Shown here one piece after another: positions 1 through 8,535 of a stretch of DNA of 34,054 bases. The stretch covers positions 1 through 34,054 of the forward strand of contig JAPLMW010000076.1 of assembly GCA_026386845.1 (NCBI GenBank). The letters run 5' to 3'. The notes below the pieces were generated by a model, which was not told where the DNA came from, ran no database searches, and saw nothing but the letters and a program-made list of their open reading frames with translations. Positions within the stretch are counted from its first letter, which is position 1, and the number at the start of each line of letters is the position of its first letter. A program made the translations under genes and the position numbers. This stretch comes from Phycisphaerae bacterium (GTDB taxonomy: Bacteria; Planctomycetota; Phycisphaerae; Sedimentisphaerales; UBA12454).

Positions 1-1
1 T

Positions 2-316
2 GCCGCCCGCACATTCCAGGCCTTGCGCATACTGGTCAATGATGAACTCGGTTCTTTGAAAGAGCTTTTAAGACTTGCCCCGTACTGCCTGCGTCCGGGC
101 GGCCGAATCGGCATAATTAGTTTTCATAGCGGCGAAGACCGTCTTGTTAAGCAGTCGTTTCGCGATGGTGTTCAAGCCGGCATATACCAGTCGGCGACCA
201 AAGATGCAATCGTGCCGCGAACCAGGGAGATTGTCTCGAATCCGCGCAGCGCATCGGCCAAATTCCGCTGGGCGGTAAAAGGTAATGGTGAAGAACTTGT
301 AATCAGGCGAAAATAA
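2..316 (+). CDS. rsmH: 16S rRNA (cytosine-1402-N4)-methyltransferase RsmH, C-terminal part
   Basis: RsmH (MraW) methylates N4 of C1402 in 16S rRNA using S-adenosylmethionine. Only the last ~104 residues are in the window. The frame is open from base 2 and begins with the family motif ARTFQALRI-x-VNDEL, followed by RPGGRIGIISFHSGEDRLVK (the conserved SFHSxEDRxVK block) and the typical NPRSASAKFRWA ending. The TTG at 23 is therefore not the start; the gene begins left of the window. In most bacteria rsmH is followed by ftsL and ftsI in the dcw cluster. Here the next gene, 19 bases on, is a GH3 glucosidase, as expected in lineages that have lost the classical divisome. The identification is secure. 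Confidence 0.93.
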   Translation, partial: AARTFQALRILVNDELGSLKELLRLAPYCLRPGGRIGIISFHSGEDRLVKQSFRDGVQAGIYQSATKDAIVPRTREIVSNPRSASAKFRWAVKGNGEELVIRRK

Positions 317-335
317 TTTCAGAAATGGTGGTTAG

Positions 336-2057
336 ATGAAAAGTATTTTTTCTGTTTTTTATTGTGCGATAGTTGTCCTTGGAGGTGTTATGTCGGTATC
401 TGCCAAAAACAAACCTTTGTCTTTTTATGACCCGCAGGTCGAAAAATTACTTTCACAAATGACCCTCGAAGAAAAAATCGGGCAGATGATCCAGGCTGAA
501 CACGGGGGGCTTAAGGATATAACAGATGTAGAGAAATATTATCTTGGTTCCCTTCTCAGCGGCGGCAGTTCCGACCCTGAAAATGGTAATAGTCTCCAGG
601 CCTGGACAGACCTCTACGATAATTACCAAAAGCATGCGTTGAAAACCCGGCTCGGTATTCCGCTTCTCTATGGTATAGATGCAGTTCACGGACATAATAA
701 TGTGTTTGGTGCGGTAATATTTCCTCACAACATAGGTCTGGGCTGCACAAGAGACCCTAAGCTTGTTGAACAAATTGCCCGCATTACTGCAATAGAAGTC
801 CGTGCTACCGGTATAGAAGCCGCCGTTCGCGGCTATCAAAGTTCTGACCTGAAAAATCCGCTTTCCATTCTTGCCTGTGCCAAACATTATGCCGGCGATG
901 GCGGAACTGTCTTTGGTTCATCGGAGCTAACCAAGATGCTTGACCAGGGGGATACGCGTCTTGATGAGGCAACGCTGCGGAAAATTCATATTTTTCCATA
1001 TGTTGCGGCTGTTCAGGCGGGCGTCGGTTCCATTATGCCTTCATACAGCAGTTGGAACGGCGTAAAATGTTCGGCGAGTAAACGTCTGCTTACTGAAATA
1101 CTTAAAGAAGAGTTGGGTTTCGAGGGCTTTTTGATTTCTGATTATACCGCGATTAAGCGAATAAATCCTGATTACAAGACCGCTGTCGAAATCTCAATCA
1201 ACGCAGGTATGGATATGGCTATGGAGCCAAAGGAGTACCGTCGGTTTTTCACGACTCTTAAGGAACTGGTTGAAGAAGGCAAAGTGCCGATGTCGCGCAT
1301 CGATGATGCGGCAACTCGAATCCTGCGGGTGAAGTTTGCTATGGGACTTATGGACAAAAACAAATCTGTTTTTGCTGACAGGGGTTTGCATAAAAAGTTC
1401 GGCTCAGCCGAACACAGAGAAATCGCACGTCAGGCTGTCAGGCAGTCGCTTGTGCTGCTTAAGAATGAGAGAAATACTCTGCCGATTTCGAAAAAAGTTG
1501 CACATGTTCACGTCAGTGGAAAGAGTGCCGACGATATAGGTAATCAGTGCGGCGGCTGGACGATTGATTGGCAGGGAAAAAGCGGCGATGTAACAACAGG
1601 CGGCACTACGATTTTACAGGCCGTAAAAAATACTGTTTCAAAAGATACGAAAGTTACTTTTTCCAAAGACGGTACAGGTGCAGACGGCGCGGATATCGGT
1701 GTTGTAGTAATTGGCGAGGTGCCTTACGCCGAAGGCAAAGGTGATGTTGTTGAACCGATACTTGCCCAAGAGGACATTGAGGCTGTTAATAATATGAAAA
1801 AGGCCGGCATTCCTGTAGTTGTAATTCTAATTTCCGGCAGGCCTTTGATTATCAATGATGTGCTTGAGCGGGCAGATGCGTTTATTGCAGCCTGGCTGCC
1901 GGGAACAGAAGGTCAGGGTGTAGCGGATGTTCTATTCGGCGATTATAGGCCGACCGGCAAACTTTCGTTTTCCTGGCCGCGGTCAGTTTCGCAGATTGGG
2001 GCTGGTGCCGCTAAAAAAGACCCGCTTTTTGCGTATGGTTACGGTCTGACATACTAA
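336..2057 (+). CDS. Exported GH3 beta-glucosidase (ExoI-like) with an internal deletion
   Basis: This is a family 3 glycoside hydrolase that would remove glucose from beta-glucans or cello-oligosaccharides outside the cytoplasm. Residues 1-23 form a signal peptide ending SVSA. Visible motifs are YGIDAVHG (D115), AKHYAGDGG (K183-H184), LISDY with nucleophile D269, [12 protein letters not shown], and LPGTEGQG with the acid/base E525. The C-terminus YGYGLTY is typical, and the layout resembles the two-domain barley ExoI enzyme. The anomaly is that EVRATGI (to residue 160) runs directly into EAAVRGYQ. Family members have about 38 residues between these, including the FAP and DxRWGRxYE motifs with a substrate-binding Arg. 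The frame stays open, so the protein may be made but is probably misfolded or altered in activity. ATG 336 follows a GGTGG about 5 bases upstream. Confidence 0.9.
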   Translation: MKSIFSVFYCAIVVLGGVMSVSAKNKPLSFYDPQVEKLLSQMTLEEKIGQMIQAEHGGLKDITDVEKYYLGSLLSGGSSDPENGNSLQAWTDLYDNYQKHALKTRLGIPLLYGIDAVHGHNNVFGAVIFPHNIGLGCTRDPKLVEQIARITAIEVRATGIEAAVRGYQSSDLKNPLSILACAKHYAGDGGTVFGSSELTKMLDQGDTRLDEATLRKIHIFPYVAAVQAGVGSIMPSYSSWNGVKCSASKRLLTEILKEELGFEGFLISDYTAIKRINPDYKTAVEISINAGMDMAMEPKEYRRFFTTLKELVEEGKVPMSRIDDAATRILRVKFAMGLMDKNKSVFADRGLHKKFGSAEHREIARQAVRQSLVLLKNERNTLPISKKVAHVHVSGKSADDIGNQCGGWTIDWQGKSGDVTTGGTTILQAVKNTVSKDTKVTFSKDGTGADGADIGVVVIGEVPYAEGKGDVVEPILAQEDIEAVNNMKKAGIPVVVILISGRPLIINDVLERADAFIAAWLPGTEGQGVADVLFGDYRPTGKLSFSWPRSVSQIGAGAAKKDPLFAYGYGLTY

Positions 2058-2076
2058 AAGCCGCAACAAAAAGTCG

Positions 2077-2105
2077 TTGACTTATAAGGAGTTATGTATT
2101 AAGCT
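2077..2105 (+). promoter_or_regulatory. Possible sigma-70 promoter for tRNA-Gln
   Basis: TTGACT (2077-2082), a 17-base spacer, then TAAGCT (2100-2105), which keeps only the three most conserved -10 positions. It lies 20 bases before the tRNA, so the leader would be short. The -35 is good and the -10 is weak. Confidence 0.35.
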
Positions 2106-2125
2106 CTACTAATAAATAAATATAT

Positions 2126-2196
2126 TGGGGAATAGTGTAACGGTAGCACGAGTGGCTCTGAACCATTTAGTCTAGGTTCGAATCCTAGTTCCCCAG
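2126..2196 (+). tRNA. tRNA-Gln (anticodon CUG)
   Basis: A full cloverleaf can be drawn: acceptor TGGGGAA/TTCCCCA with the U1-A72 pair usual for tRNA-Gln, a D arm containing AACGGTAGC, an anticodon stem AGTGG/CCATT (one G-U pair) closing the loop CTCTGAA with anticodon CTG, and a T arm CTAGG-TTCGAAT-CCTAG. The discriminator is G2196. The 3' CCA is not encoded and must be added. A palindromic repeat starts at the very next base. Confidence 0.95.
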
Positions 2197-2257
2197 TGGT
2201 TCGACGCGGCGGAGGGTTTTACCCTCCGCCTTGCTCACCATTTTTAGCGTCGAACCA
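2197..2257 (+). repeat. Nested REP-like palindrome after tRNA-Gln
   Basis: The outer arms are TGGTTCGACGC (2197-2207) and GCGTCGAACCA (2247-2257), an exact 11-bp inverted repeat. Inside is a second hairpin, GGCGGAGGG (2208-2216), loop TTTTA, CCCTCCGCC (2222-2230), then TTGCTCACCATTTTT. The GTGGTTCGAC core and the GCTCACCA word both recur in the two repeats inside the dinG-like gene at about 26.0 and 26.4 kb. The inner hairpin may also end the tRNA transcript, although its T tract is displaced. Confidence 0.75.
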
Positions 2258-2296
2258 TCCCGAGCAAACGAATGAAATGAGTGCGTCGAGGGATAA

Positions 2297-2574
2297 ATGT
2301 GGTATTTGTATATTGTTGAATGTCGAAATAAATCATTATATACTGGCATCACCGGTAATATAGAACGTCGGTTTAAAAAACATCAAATGGGCGATGGGGG
2401 TCATTATACGTATTGTCATAGGCGGAAAGAATTTTATATACCGAAAAATTTAACAATAAATCAGATGCAGAAAATAGAGAACGACAAATTAAACGGTGGG
2501 GTAGGGGTAAGAAATTAGCATTAATCAAAGGCGACCAGGTAGAGTTAATCAACTTGAGCAAATCGCGGGATTAA
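2297..2574 (+). pseudogene. Frameshifted GIY-YIG nuclease-like gene
   Basis: This is a small single-domain GIY-YIG protein (UvrC N-terminal-like). The first frame reads MWYLYIVECRNKSLYTGITG with NIERRFKKHQ, the expected domain start, and runs to about HYTYCHRRKE. The expected continuation YTEKFNNKSDAENRERQIKR and then WGRGKKLALIKGD lies in another frame and ends at TAA 2572-2574. The shift from frame 2 to frame 1 falls near 2420-2440, around GGCGGAAAGAATTTTA, and equals one missing base. The uncorrected frame ends at 2518 with a nonsense tail. No standard slippery heptamer lies in the zero frame there, so a mutation or a homopolymer sequencing error is more likely than programmed frameshifting. 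GAGGG at 2288-2292 is the ribosome site. Confidence 0.8.
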
Positions 2575-2592
2575 TAATCTGCCAATATTGAT

Positions 2593-5169
2593 ATGGATAG
2601 CGATAATAAAACTAAAACAAATGGCGGCAGGAAATCCCAGGCCTGGGATTTTGATTATATAAGTTCTCCAGCTGAAATTATTTTTGAGGGATTAAAAACC
2701 TCAGAAAAAGGGCTTGCTGAGCAGGAGGCGGAAAACCGTCTTTTGGAATATGGCTTTAACGAGCCTGCCAGAAAAAAGAAACGCACCATTATTTTTCAGA
2801 TTTTTTCCAAACTTGTAAACCCTCTGGTAATTGTGCTCTTAATTATTGCGGGGTTTTCTTTGTTCTTTGGAGAAAAGGTCAGCGCAGTTCTGATTATATT
2901 AATGGCGGTTATGAGCGTGTTCCTGTCTTTTATACAGGAATACCGCGCAGGCAAAGAGGCAGAGCGGCTCAGTGAAATGGTGCGCGCCACAGCGACTGTT
3001 TGGCGTAACGGCAAATCCCATGAGGTAAAAATCAGAGAAATTGTCCCCGGAGATGTTGTTGATTTGTTTGCAGGCGATATGATTCCCGCGGATTTGAGAA
3101 TTATTTCCTGTAAGGATTTGTCTATTAATCAGGCTTCTCTGACCGGCGAATCCTTTCCTGCGGATAAGGTTTCAACTCCGATACAGCCGAAGAGCAATTC
3201 GGCATCGGAATTAACAAACATTGCTTTTATGGGTTCGAGCGTGGTAAGCGGGACAGGTTTTGGCGTAGTTGTAAAGACCGGTCTTGAAACCCAGTTTGGC
3301 GCACTTTCACGCAGGCTCGCCACAATGCCGGTAGAAACCGGTTTTGATAAGGGGATACGCAAGTTTACCTGGCTGATGATTCGCATTATGATTATTTTAG
3401 TAATAGTTATCTTTGCCATAAATGCCTTGACCAAGGGTAATTTTATTGAGGCACTTCTTTTCTCACTGGCAGTGGCGGTGGGAGTTACGCCTGAAATGCT
3501 GCCTATGCTGGTCGCGATAAATCTTTCCAAGGGCGCAATCGCGATGTCGAAGAAAAAAGTTATAGTAAAGCGTCTGAATTCCATCCAGAACTTTGGCGCT
3601 ATGGACGTGCTTTGCACCGATAAAACCGGGACTCTCACATTGGATAAAATTGTCCTGGAGCATCATTGCGATGTTGTAAGAGAGGAGAATGATGAGGTAT
3701 TAAAACTTGCTTATATCGTCAGCTTTTATCAAACCGGTCTAAAAAACATATTGGACAAGGCTATTCTCAAGCATGAGGAATTGCAGATAAAGCAGTACAA
3801 AAAGATTGATGAGATACCGTTTGATTTTTCCAGAAAAATAATGTCGGTGGTCGTTGAGGAAGACGGCAGACACAGGGTTATTGTCAAAGGTGCCCCGGAA
3901 GAAATTTTTAAGAGATGCACAAAGTATGAATTAGACGGCGAGATATTTGACTCAAACGATATGATATTTACCGATTTAAAAGAGGAATATGACAACTTAA
4001 GTATGGATGGCTTCCGGGTTTTGGCGGTGGCATACAAGGATATGAAAGACAATAAAGAGGTATATTCGAGAGATGACGAATGCGACCTGATTCTTAAGGG
4101 ATACATCGCTTTTCTTGACCCTCCCAAGCCGACAGCCAGGGAAACAATAGAAGCCTTAAGGGCTTTGGGAATAGAATTTAAGGTTTTAACCGGCGACAAC
4201 GAGCTGGTAGCGAAGAAAATATGCGGCGATGTCGGCATTGACGTTAAAGGGTTGGTTACCGGCGAGCAGATAGAAAAGGCAAGCGACAAAGAGCTTAAGG
4301 AGTTGGTAAAATCCGCATCTGTTTTTGCCAGGCTTTCACCTTTGCAGAAGGAGCAGGTAATTCACGCTTTGCATGAAAATAAACATATTGTGGGTTATCT
4401 GGGAGACGGAATAAACGATGCACCAGCGTTAAAAGCTTCAGATGTCGGAATATCGGTCAATAACGCGGTAGATATTGCCAAAGAATCCGCTGATGTAATT
4501 CTTTTGAAGAAGAGTCTTATGGTTCTCAGGGATGGCGTGATGGAAGGAAGAAAAACTTTTGGCAATATTCTCAAATATATCAAAATGGGCGCGAGTTCGA
4601 ATTTTGGCAATATGTTTAGTATGACCGGAGCAAGTCTGTTTCTGCCATTTCTGCCTATGCTGCCCATACAGATACTTTTGAATAATTTTCTTTATGACCT
4701 TTCGCAGGTAGCCATTCCATCAGATGAGGTTGACAAGGAATATCTTTTAAAGGCAAGACCCTGGAACGTGGACTATATCAGAAAGTTCATTTTTGTTATT
4801 GGTCCAATCAGCTCCATATTTGATTTTATAACATTCGGCGTATTGTGGTATATTTTTCATGCTTCCCCGGCTCTTTTTCATACCGGCTGGTTTTTGGAAT
4901 CTCTTTGCACTCAGACGCTGGTTATACATATTATCCGCACAGGTAAAATTCCTTTCATTGAAAGTAAGCCCAGCCAGTTTTTGTTATTTACTTCTATTTA
5001 TATAGTTACTATAGGATTAGTAATACCATTTACCCCATTGGGCGGATATTTTAAGTTTGTTGCTCCGCCGCCTTTATATTTTCTGGCTCTTTTCGTTATT
5101 GTTGCTGCCTATTTGTTCACGGTACAGGTTGTAAAGAAATGGTTTATGAACAAATACGGCTATGAGTAA
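2593..5169 (+). CDS. mgtA: Magnesium-importing P-type ATPase MgtA
   Basis: This P3-type ATPase takes up Mg2+ across the inner membrane using ATP. At 858 residues it is close to the family length. Motifs in order: a cation-ATPase N domain, TGES (184-187, actuator), the M4 segment AVGVTPEMLP (~295-304), the phosphorylated D343 in CTDKTGT, VKGAPE in the nucleotide-binding domain, and GDGINDAP before the C-terminal membrane bundle. The stretch VIVKRLNSIQNFGAMDVLCT and the VTPEMLP helix separate the MgtA/MgtB group from Ca2+ ATPases. ATG 2593 lies shortly after the GIY-YIG remnant, with no obvious Shine-Dalgarno sequence. I found no recognisable Mg2+ riboswitch or proline-rich leader ORF upstream, so control by Mg2+ cannot be read from the sequence. 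Confidence 0.93.
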   Translation: MDSDNKTKTNGGRKSQAWDFDYISSPAEIIFEGLKTSEKGLAEQEAENRLLEYGFNEPARKKKRTIIFQIFSKLVNPLVIVLLIIAGFSLFFGEKVSAVLIILMAVMSVFLSFIQEYRAGKEAERLSEMVRATATVWRNGKSHEVKIREIVPGDVVDLFAGDMIPADLRIISCKDLSINQASLTGESFPADKVSTPIQPKSNSASELTNIAFMGSSVVSGTGFGVVVKTGLETQFGALSRRLATMPVETGFDKGIRKFTWLMIRIMIILVIVIFAINALTKGNFIEALLFSLAVAVGVTPEMLPMLVAINLSKGAIAMSKKKVIVKRLNSIQNFGAMDVLCTDKTGTLTLDKIVLEHHCDVVREENDEVLKLAYIVSFYQTGLKNILDKAILKHEELQIKQYKKIDEIPFDFSRKIMSVVVEEDGRHRVIVKGAPEEIFKRCTKYELDGEIFDSNDMIFTDLKEEYDNLSMDGFRVLAVAYKDMKDNKEVYSRDDECDLILKGYIAFLDPPKPTARETIEALRALGIEFKVLTGDNELVAKKICGDVGIDVKGLVTGEQIEKASDKELKELVKSASVFARLSPLQKEQVIHALHENKHIVGYLGDGINDAPALKASDVGISVNNAVDIAKESADVILLKKSLMVLRDGVMEGRKTFGNILKYIKMGASSNFGNMFSMTGASLFLPFLPMLPIQILLNNFLYDLSQVAIPSDEVDKEYLLKARPWNVDYIRKFIFVIGPISSIFDFITFGVLWYIFHASPALFHTGWFLESLCTQTLVIHIIRTGKIPFIESKPSQFLLFTSIYIVTIGLVIPFTPLGGYFKFVAPPPLYFLALFVIVAAYLFTVQVVKKWFMNKYGYE

Positions 5170-5282
5170 TCTTCAGGTAAAAGCAGCCAAAAAGAGGTTA
5201 CAATTTACCCTTGCCCGACAGGTTTATTTTTTGTATCATCTTATGTTTTCAGCATTTATTACCGTTTTTCAGGAGTTTTATT

Positions 5283-7319
5283 GTGGCTAATATCGATGAT
5301 TTTCGCAATATAGTGTTACTTGGACACGGCAGTGCGGGCAAAACCAGTCTGGCTGAAGCCATATTACATAAGACCGGAAAAACAAACAGGTTAGGCACGA
5401 TTGAGGAAAAAAATACCGTTGCGGATTTTGACGAGGAAGAGAAGGAAAGAGGCCATTCCATACATTCCGCCCTGCTCCATACAACACATAACAGCAAAAC
5501 CATAAATCTTATTGACACCCCCGGCTATCCTGATTTCGCAGGAGCTGCACTTACTTCAATACCGGCTGTTGATTGTTGTGCGGTTGTTATCAGCGCTTCA
5601 GCAGGCATTGAAATGAATACCAGAAGGCTCTTTCAGGCTGCGATTGACGCCGGTAAATCAAGACTTATTATCGTGAATAAAATCGATGCTGAAACCGCAG
5701 ACCTGCCGGAACTGATTAAGAATATTCAACTGACTTTCGGAACGCAGTGCAGATGCGCAAATCTGCCCACTGAGGATAAATCAGCGGTAATCGATTGCAT
5801 CAAAAATACCAGCGGCAAGTCGCAGGTTTTAGATGTTGCGCAGGCTCATACCGAATTAATCGAAAGCGCAATTGAGGCTGACGATGCCCTGATGGAGGCG
5901 TATCTCGGCGGCGAGCAGATTCCGCAGGAAAAAATTACTTCTGTATTTGCCAAGGCCCTTATCGAAGGAACAATTGTGCCGATTCTCTTTACCAATGCGA
6001 GAAAAGAAGTCGGTGTAGCGGAATTGCTGAATTTTATAACTGATTATGCGCCATCACCGGCCCAGGTAAAACCAGCAAAACTTATTGCGGGAGAAAATAA
6101 GGTTGAGATTAAGCCAGACCCTGCCGGACATCTGACAGGGCTTGTGTTCAGAATCGGACTTGACCCGCGCACGAATATGAAATACTCCTCTATGAGAATT
6201 TTCAGCGGAACACTCAAAAGTGATACCGCAATGTTCAGAAGTGCCGATAAAAAAGCAATTCGACCCGGCCACGTCCTCAAAACACAGGGGGCCGAAATCG
6301 GTGAAATCAACGCCGGTGTCGCGGGAGATATTGTAACTCTTGCTAAAATTGAAGAACTTCGGATAGGAGACCTCATCCACGATGGAAAAGCAGCGGGAAC
6401 ATTTGAGATGCCCAAGCTTCCTTCGCCGATGTTCAGTCTTGCTCTGGAGCCCGCATCAAAGGGAGATGAGCAGAAAATAGGCTCAGCGATGGAAAAGCTT
6501 ACAGAAGAAGATGTTTGCTTCAAGGTCAGCCGCGATCGGCAGACCAGGGAACTTATTATCAGCGGATTGGGAGACCTGCATCTGCGCATTATGCTTTCAA
6601 AGATGGTGAAGAGATTCAAACTGGCGGTTAATACCAAACCTCCGAAGATACCATATCGCGAGACGATTACCGCAAAGGCTGACGGACACTACCGCCACAA
6701 AAAACAGACCGGCGGAGCGGGACAGTTCGGCGAAGTATATTTGAGAGTTGAGCCTGCACCGCGAGGTTCAGAACCGCCTATGCAGTATAGCTGGGATGTT
6801 TTTGGTGGTTCAATCCCCGGCCAATATGAGGCGCCGATTGTCAAAGGTATTCAGGAAGTTATGGAAAATGGCGTCGTTGCCGGCTTTCCACTGCAGGATG
6901 TCAAGGTTTCTATCTATGACGGAAAACATCATCCTGTAGATTCCAAGGAAGTGGCGTTTCGTGCCGCAGGAAAAGGCGCATTCATCGACGCGATAGAAAA
7001 GGCAAGACCTTGTCTTCTTGAGCCGATTGTTAATATAGAAATTACCATACCGGCTGAATACGTCGGCGATATCGCCGGGGATTTGTCCGGCAAAAGAGGA
7101 CGAGTCCAGGGACAGGATATGCTGCCGGGCAATATGATGGTTATAAAGGCACAGGTTCCACTGGCTGAAATCGCCAATTACGACAGTCAGCTCAAAAGCG
7201 TTACCGGCGGCCAAGGCAGTTATTCTATGACATTGAGCCATTATGAAGTTGTTCCGCCGAATGTCCAGCAGATGGTTATTGCCCAATACGCAAAACAGAA
7301 ACAAACAGCGGAAGAATAA
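5283..7319 (+). CDS. Elongation factor G-like GTPase
   Basis: A translational GTPase of the EF-G-like (EF-G2) group, about 678 residues, acting on the ribosome. It has a P-loop GHGSAGKT (~14-21), RGHSI as switch I in place of the RGITI of true EF-G, DTPG, and NKID. It then has domain II, domain III (KVSRDRQTRELIISGLGDLH), domain IV (YRETITAKADGHYRHKKQTG, then GGAGQFGEV) and domain V. The start is GTG 5283, because AGGAG at 5271-5275 sits 7 bases upstream and the first conserved residues follow at once; the longer frame from 5211 would add an unconserved hydrophobic lead. The altered switch I suggests a paralogue rather than the main translocase. Its stop touches the stop of the convergent M20 gene. 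Confidence 0.88.
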   Translation: MANIDDFRNIVLLGHGSAGKTSLAEAILHKTGKTNRLGTIEEKNTVADFDEEEKERGHSIHSALLHTTHNSKTINLIDTPGYPDFAGAALTSIPAVDCCAVVISASAGIEMNTRRLFQAAIDAGKSRLIIVNKIDAETADLPELIKNIQLTFGTQCRCANLPTEDKSAVIDCIKNTSGKSQVLDVAQAHTELIESAIEADDALMEAYLGGEQIPQEKITSVFAKALIEGTIVPILFTNARKEVGVAELLNFITDYAPSPAQVKPAKLIAGENKVEIKPDPAGHLTGLVFRIGLDPRTNMKYSSMRIFSGTLKSDTAMFRSADKKAIRPGHVLKTQGAEIGEINAGVAGDIVTLAKIEELRIGDLIHDGKAAGTFEMPKLPSPMFSLALEPASKGDEQKIGSAMEKLTEEDVCFKVSRDRQTRELIISGLGDLHLRIMLSKMVKRFKLAVNTKPPKIPYRETITAKADGHYRHKKQTGGAGQFGEVYLRVEPAPRGSEPPMQYSWDVFGGSIPGQYEAPIVKGIQEVMENGVVAGFPLQDVKVSIYDGKHHPVDSKEVAFRAAGKGAFIDAIEKARPCLLEPIVNIEITIPAEYVGDIAGDLSGKRGRVQGQDMLPGNMMVIKAQVPLAEIANYDSQLKSVTGGQGSYSMTLSHYEVVPPNVQQMVIAQYAKQKQTAEE

Positions 7320-8420
7320 TCAGGCTAAAAAGTGCAGGATAATCCTCTTGTAAAGGTCAATCCCTTTTCGCAGGTCTTTTATTTCCACATATTCATTACG
7401 CTTGTGACAAAGTTTCGGATTGCCTGGACCGAGAATAACTATCGGCGTCTTTAATATTGTTAGAAACGGCGCATCAGTTGTAAAAGGCACTGTCTTGAGA
7501 TTCTTTATTTTTAAGAGCTGTTTTAAGTGCCTTACAAATCCGCAGTTTTCATCGGTTTGTAATGCCCCTAAATCACGGAAAACTTTCAAGTCGGCACGGA
7601 AGCGAGGAATATGTTTTGAGAGACGGGCAAATATTCTGTTAATGTCTTTAATTATCTGTTTGTGATTTTGTCCTGGTAAAGTGCGGATATCAATACAGGC
7701 ACAGCACGAATCAGGTATGATATTAGCCACACAGCCGCCTGTTATTTTATTTACGCTCAGGGTTGTCCTGCCGAGCAGTTTGTTCCGGGGAGCAATTATT
7801 TTATAATCCGCAAGTTCGTTCAAAAATATTCTCATTGAGTCTATGGCGTTTATTCCAAGCTGGGGCATTGAGCTGTGTGCGGATTTACCTTTTGTGGTAA
7901 TTTCCAGCCATAGCAATCCGCGGTGAGCTGTAACAAGGTCGAAATTAGTCGGCTCCGGCACAACTATTCCGATAAGCCGCGGTATGCTTTTGACGGATTT
8001 CAGGAATTTTTTGACTCCGATACTGTCGGTTTCCTCACCTGCCGTAGCGGCAAAAATTATATCGCCTTTAAGTTTAACATTGGACTGGAATATCTCAGTT
8101 ATTGCGACCGCTGCTGCCGTAATGCCGGCCTTCATATCACAGGAGCCTCTGCCGAATATTCTGCCGTTGCGCTCGGTCGGCTTGAAATCGCGGGGGCCGT
8201 CTGCCGGCACAACATCAAGATGGCTGACAAACAACAGGGCTGGTTTACTGCCTGCGGATTTAAGCCTGGCGGTGATATTTGCGCGGGTTTTATTCCATAC
8301 CTCAACCTTTGGTTTTATGCCCGCCGCGCGAAAGAAATCAGCCAGCACCTTGGCGCATTTGGTTTCGCCGACATCAAGAGTGGATTTTGCCGTAATTAGT
8401 TTTTTCAAAAGCTCTTTCAT
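7320..8420 (-). CDS. M20 family metallohydrolase (ArgE/DapE-like)
   Basis: A cytoplasmic zinc-dependent amidohydrolase of peptidase family M20, 366 residues. The two-metal site is complete: H67 and D69 in SHLDVVP, bridging D95 in GRGSCDMKAG, catalytic E129 with E130 in TAGEET, E156 in PEPT, and H339 in LCHKRNEY. The dimerisation domain with the GKSAHSSMPQLGINAI motif lies between. Substrates in this family include N-acetylornithine, succinyl-diaminopimelate and dipeptides. The neighbours do not decide between them, so no gene symbol is given. ATG 8420 is used; the ribosome site is poor. It faces the EF-G-like gene with no base between the stop codons. Confidence 0.85.
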   Translation of the reverse strand: MKELLKKLITAKSTLDVGETKCAKVLADFFRAAGIKPKVEVWNKTRANITARLKSAGSKPALLFVSHLDVVPADGPRDFKPTERNGRIFGRGSCDMKAGITAAAVAITEIFQSNVKLKGDIIFAATAGEETDSIGVKKFLKSVKSIPRLIGIVVPEPTNFDLVTAHRGLLWLEITTKGKSAHSSMPQLGINAIDSMRIFLNELADYKIIAPRNKLLGRTTLSVNKITGGCVANIIPDSCCACIDIRTLPGQNHKQIIKDINRIFARLSKHIPRFRADLKVFRDLGALQTDENCGFVRHLKQLLKIKNLKTVPFTTDAPFLTILKTPIVILGPGNPKLCHKRNEYVEIKDLRKGIDLYKRIILHFLA

Positions 8421-8425
8421 AATCC

Positions 8426-8457
8426 GGTTATCAGAAATTCAGTTATCGGTTATCAGA
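8426..8457. repeat. Short direct repeat in the divergent M20/DUF362 spacer
   Basis: GGTTATCAGA occurs at 8426-8435 and again at 8448-8457, 22 bases apart, with a third partial GTTATC between. It lies 6-37 bases before the M20 start and about 80 bases before the DUF362 start. It could be a regulator site or simple slippage. Confidence 0.5.
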
Positions 8458-8535
8458 GCATTGTAATCCGGCCTGTTCAAAAGAACAAGATTTGATTTTC
8501 TTGAATAATTATTGAAATGATATAAAGTATTGAAT

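Noticed and set aside
2420-2440. Programmed -1 frameshift in the GIY-YIG gene
   Set aside because: No X-XXY-YYZ heptamer in the zero frame and no obvious downstream stimulator; a mutation or read error is simpler.
2520-2592. Mg2+-sensing leader before mgtA
   Set aside because: The short region is mostly GIY-YIG remnant, with no leader peptide or conserved riboswitch pattern that I can recognise.
5211-5282. N-terminal membrane helix on the EF-G-like protein
   Set aside because: The hydrophobic lead comes from reading through the leader; AGGAG before GTG 5283 and the family N-terminus set the start there.
6259-6269. TTCGACCCGGC in the EF-G-like gene, matching 11 bases of the dinG repeats
   Set aside because: The flanks do not extend the match or form a palindrome, and the encoded RPGHVLKTQG fits the protein family, so chance is likely.
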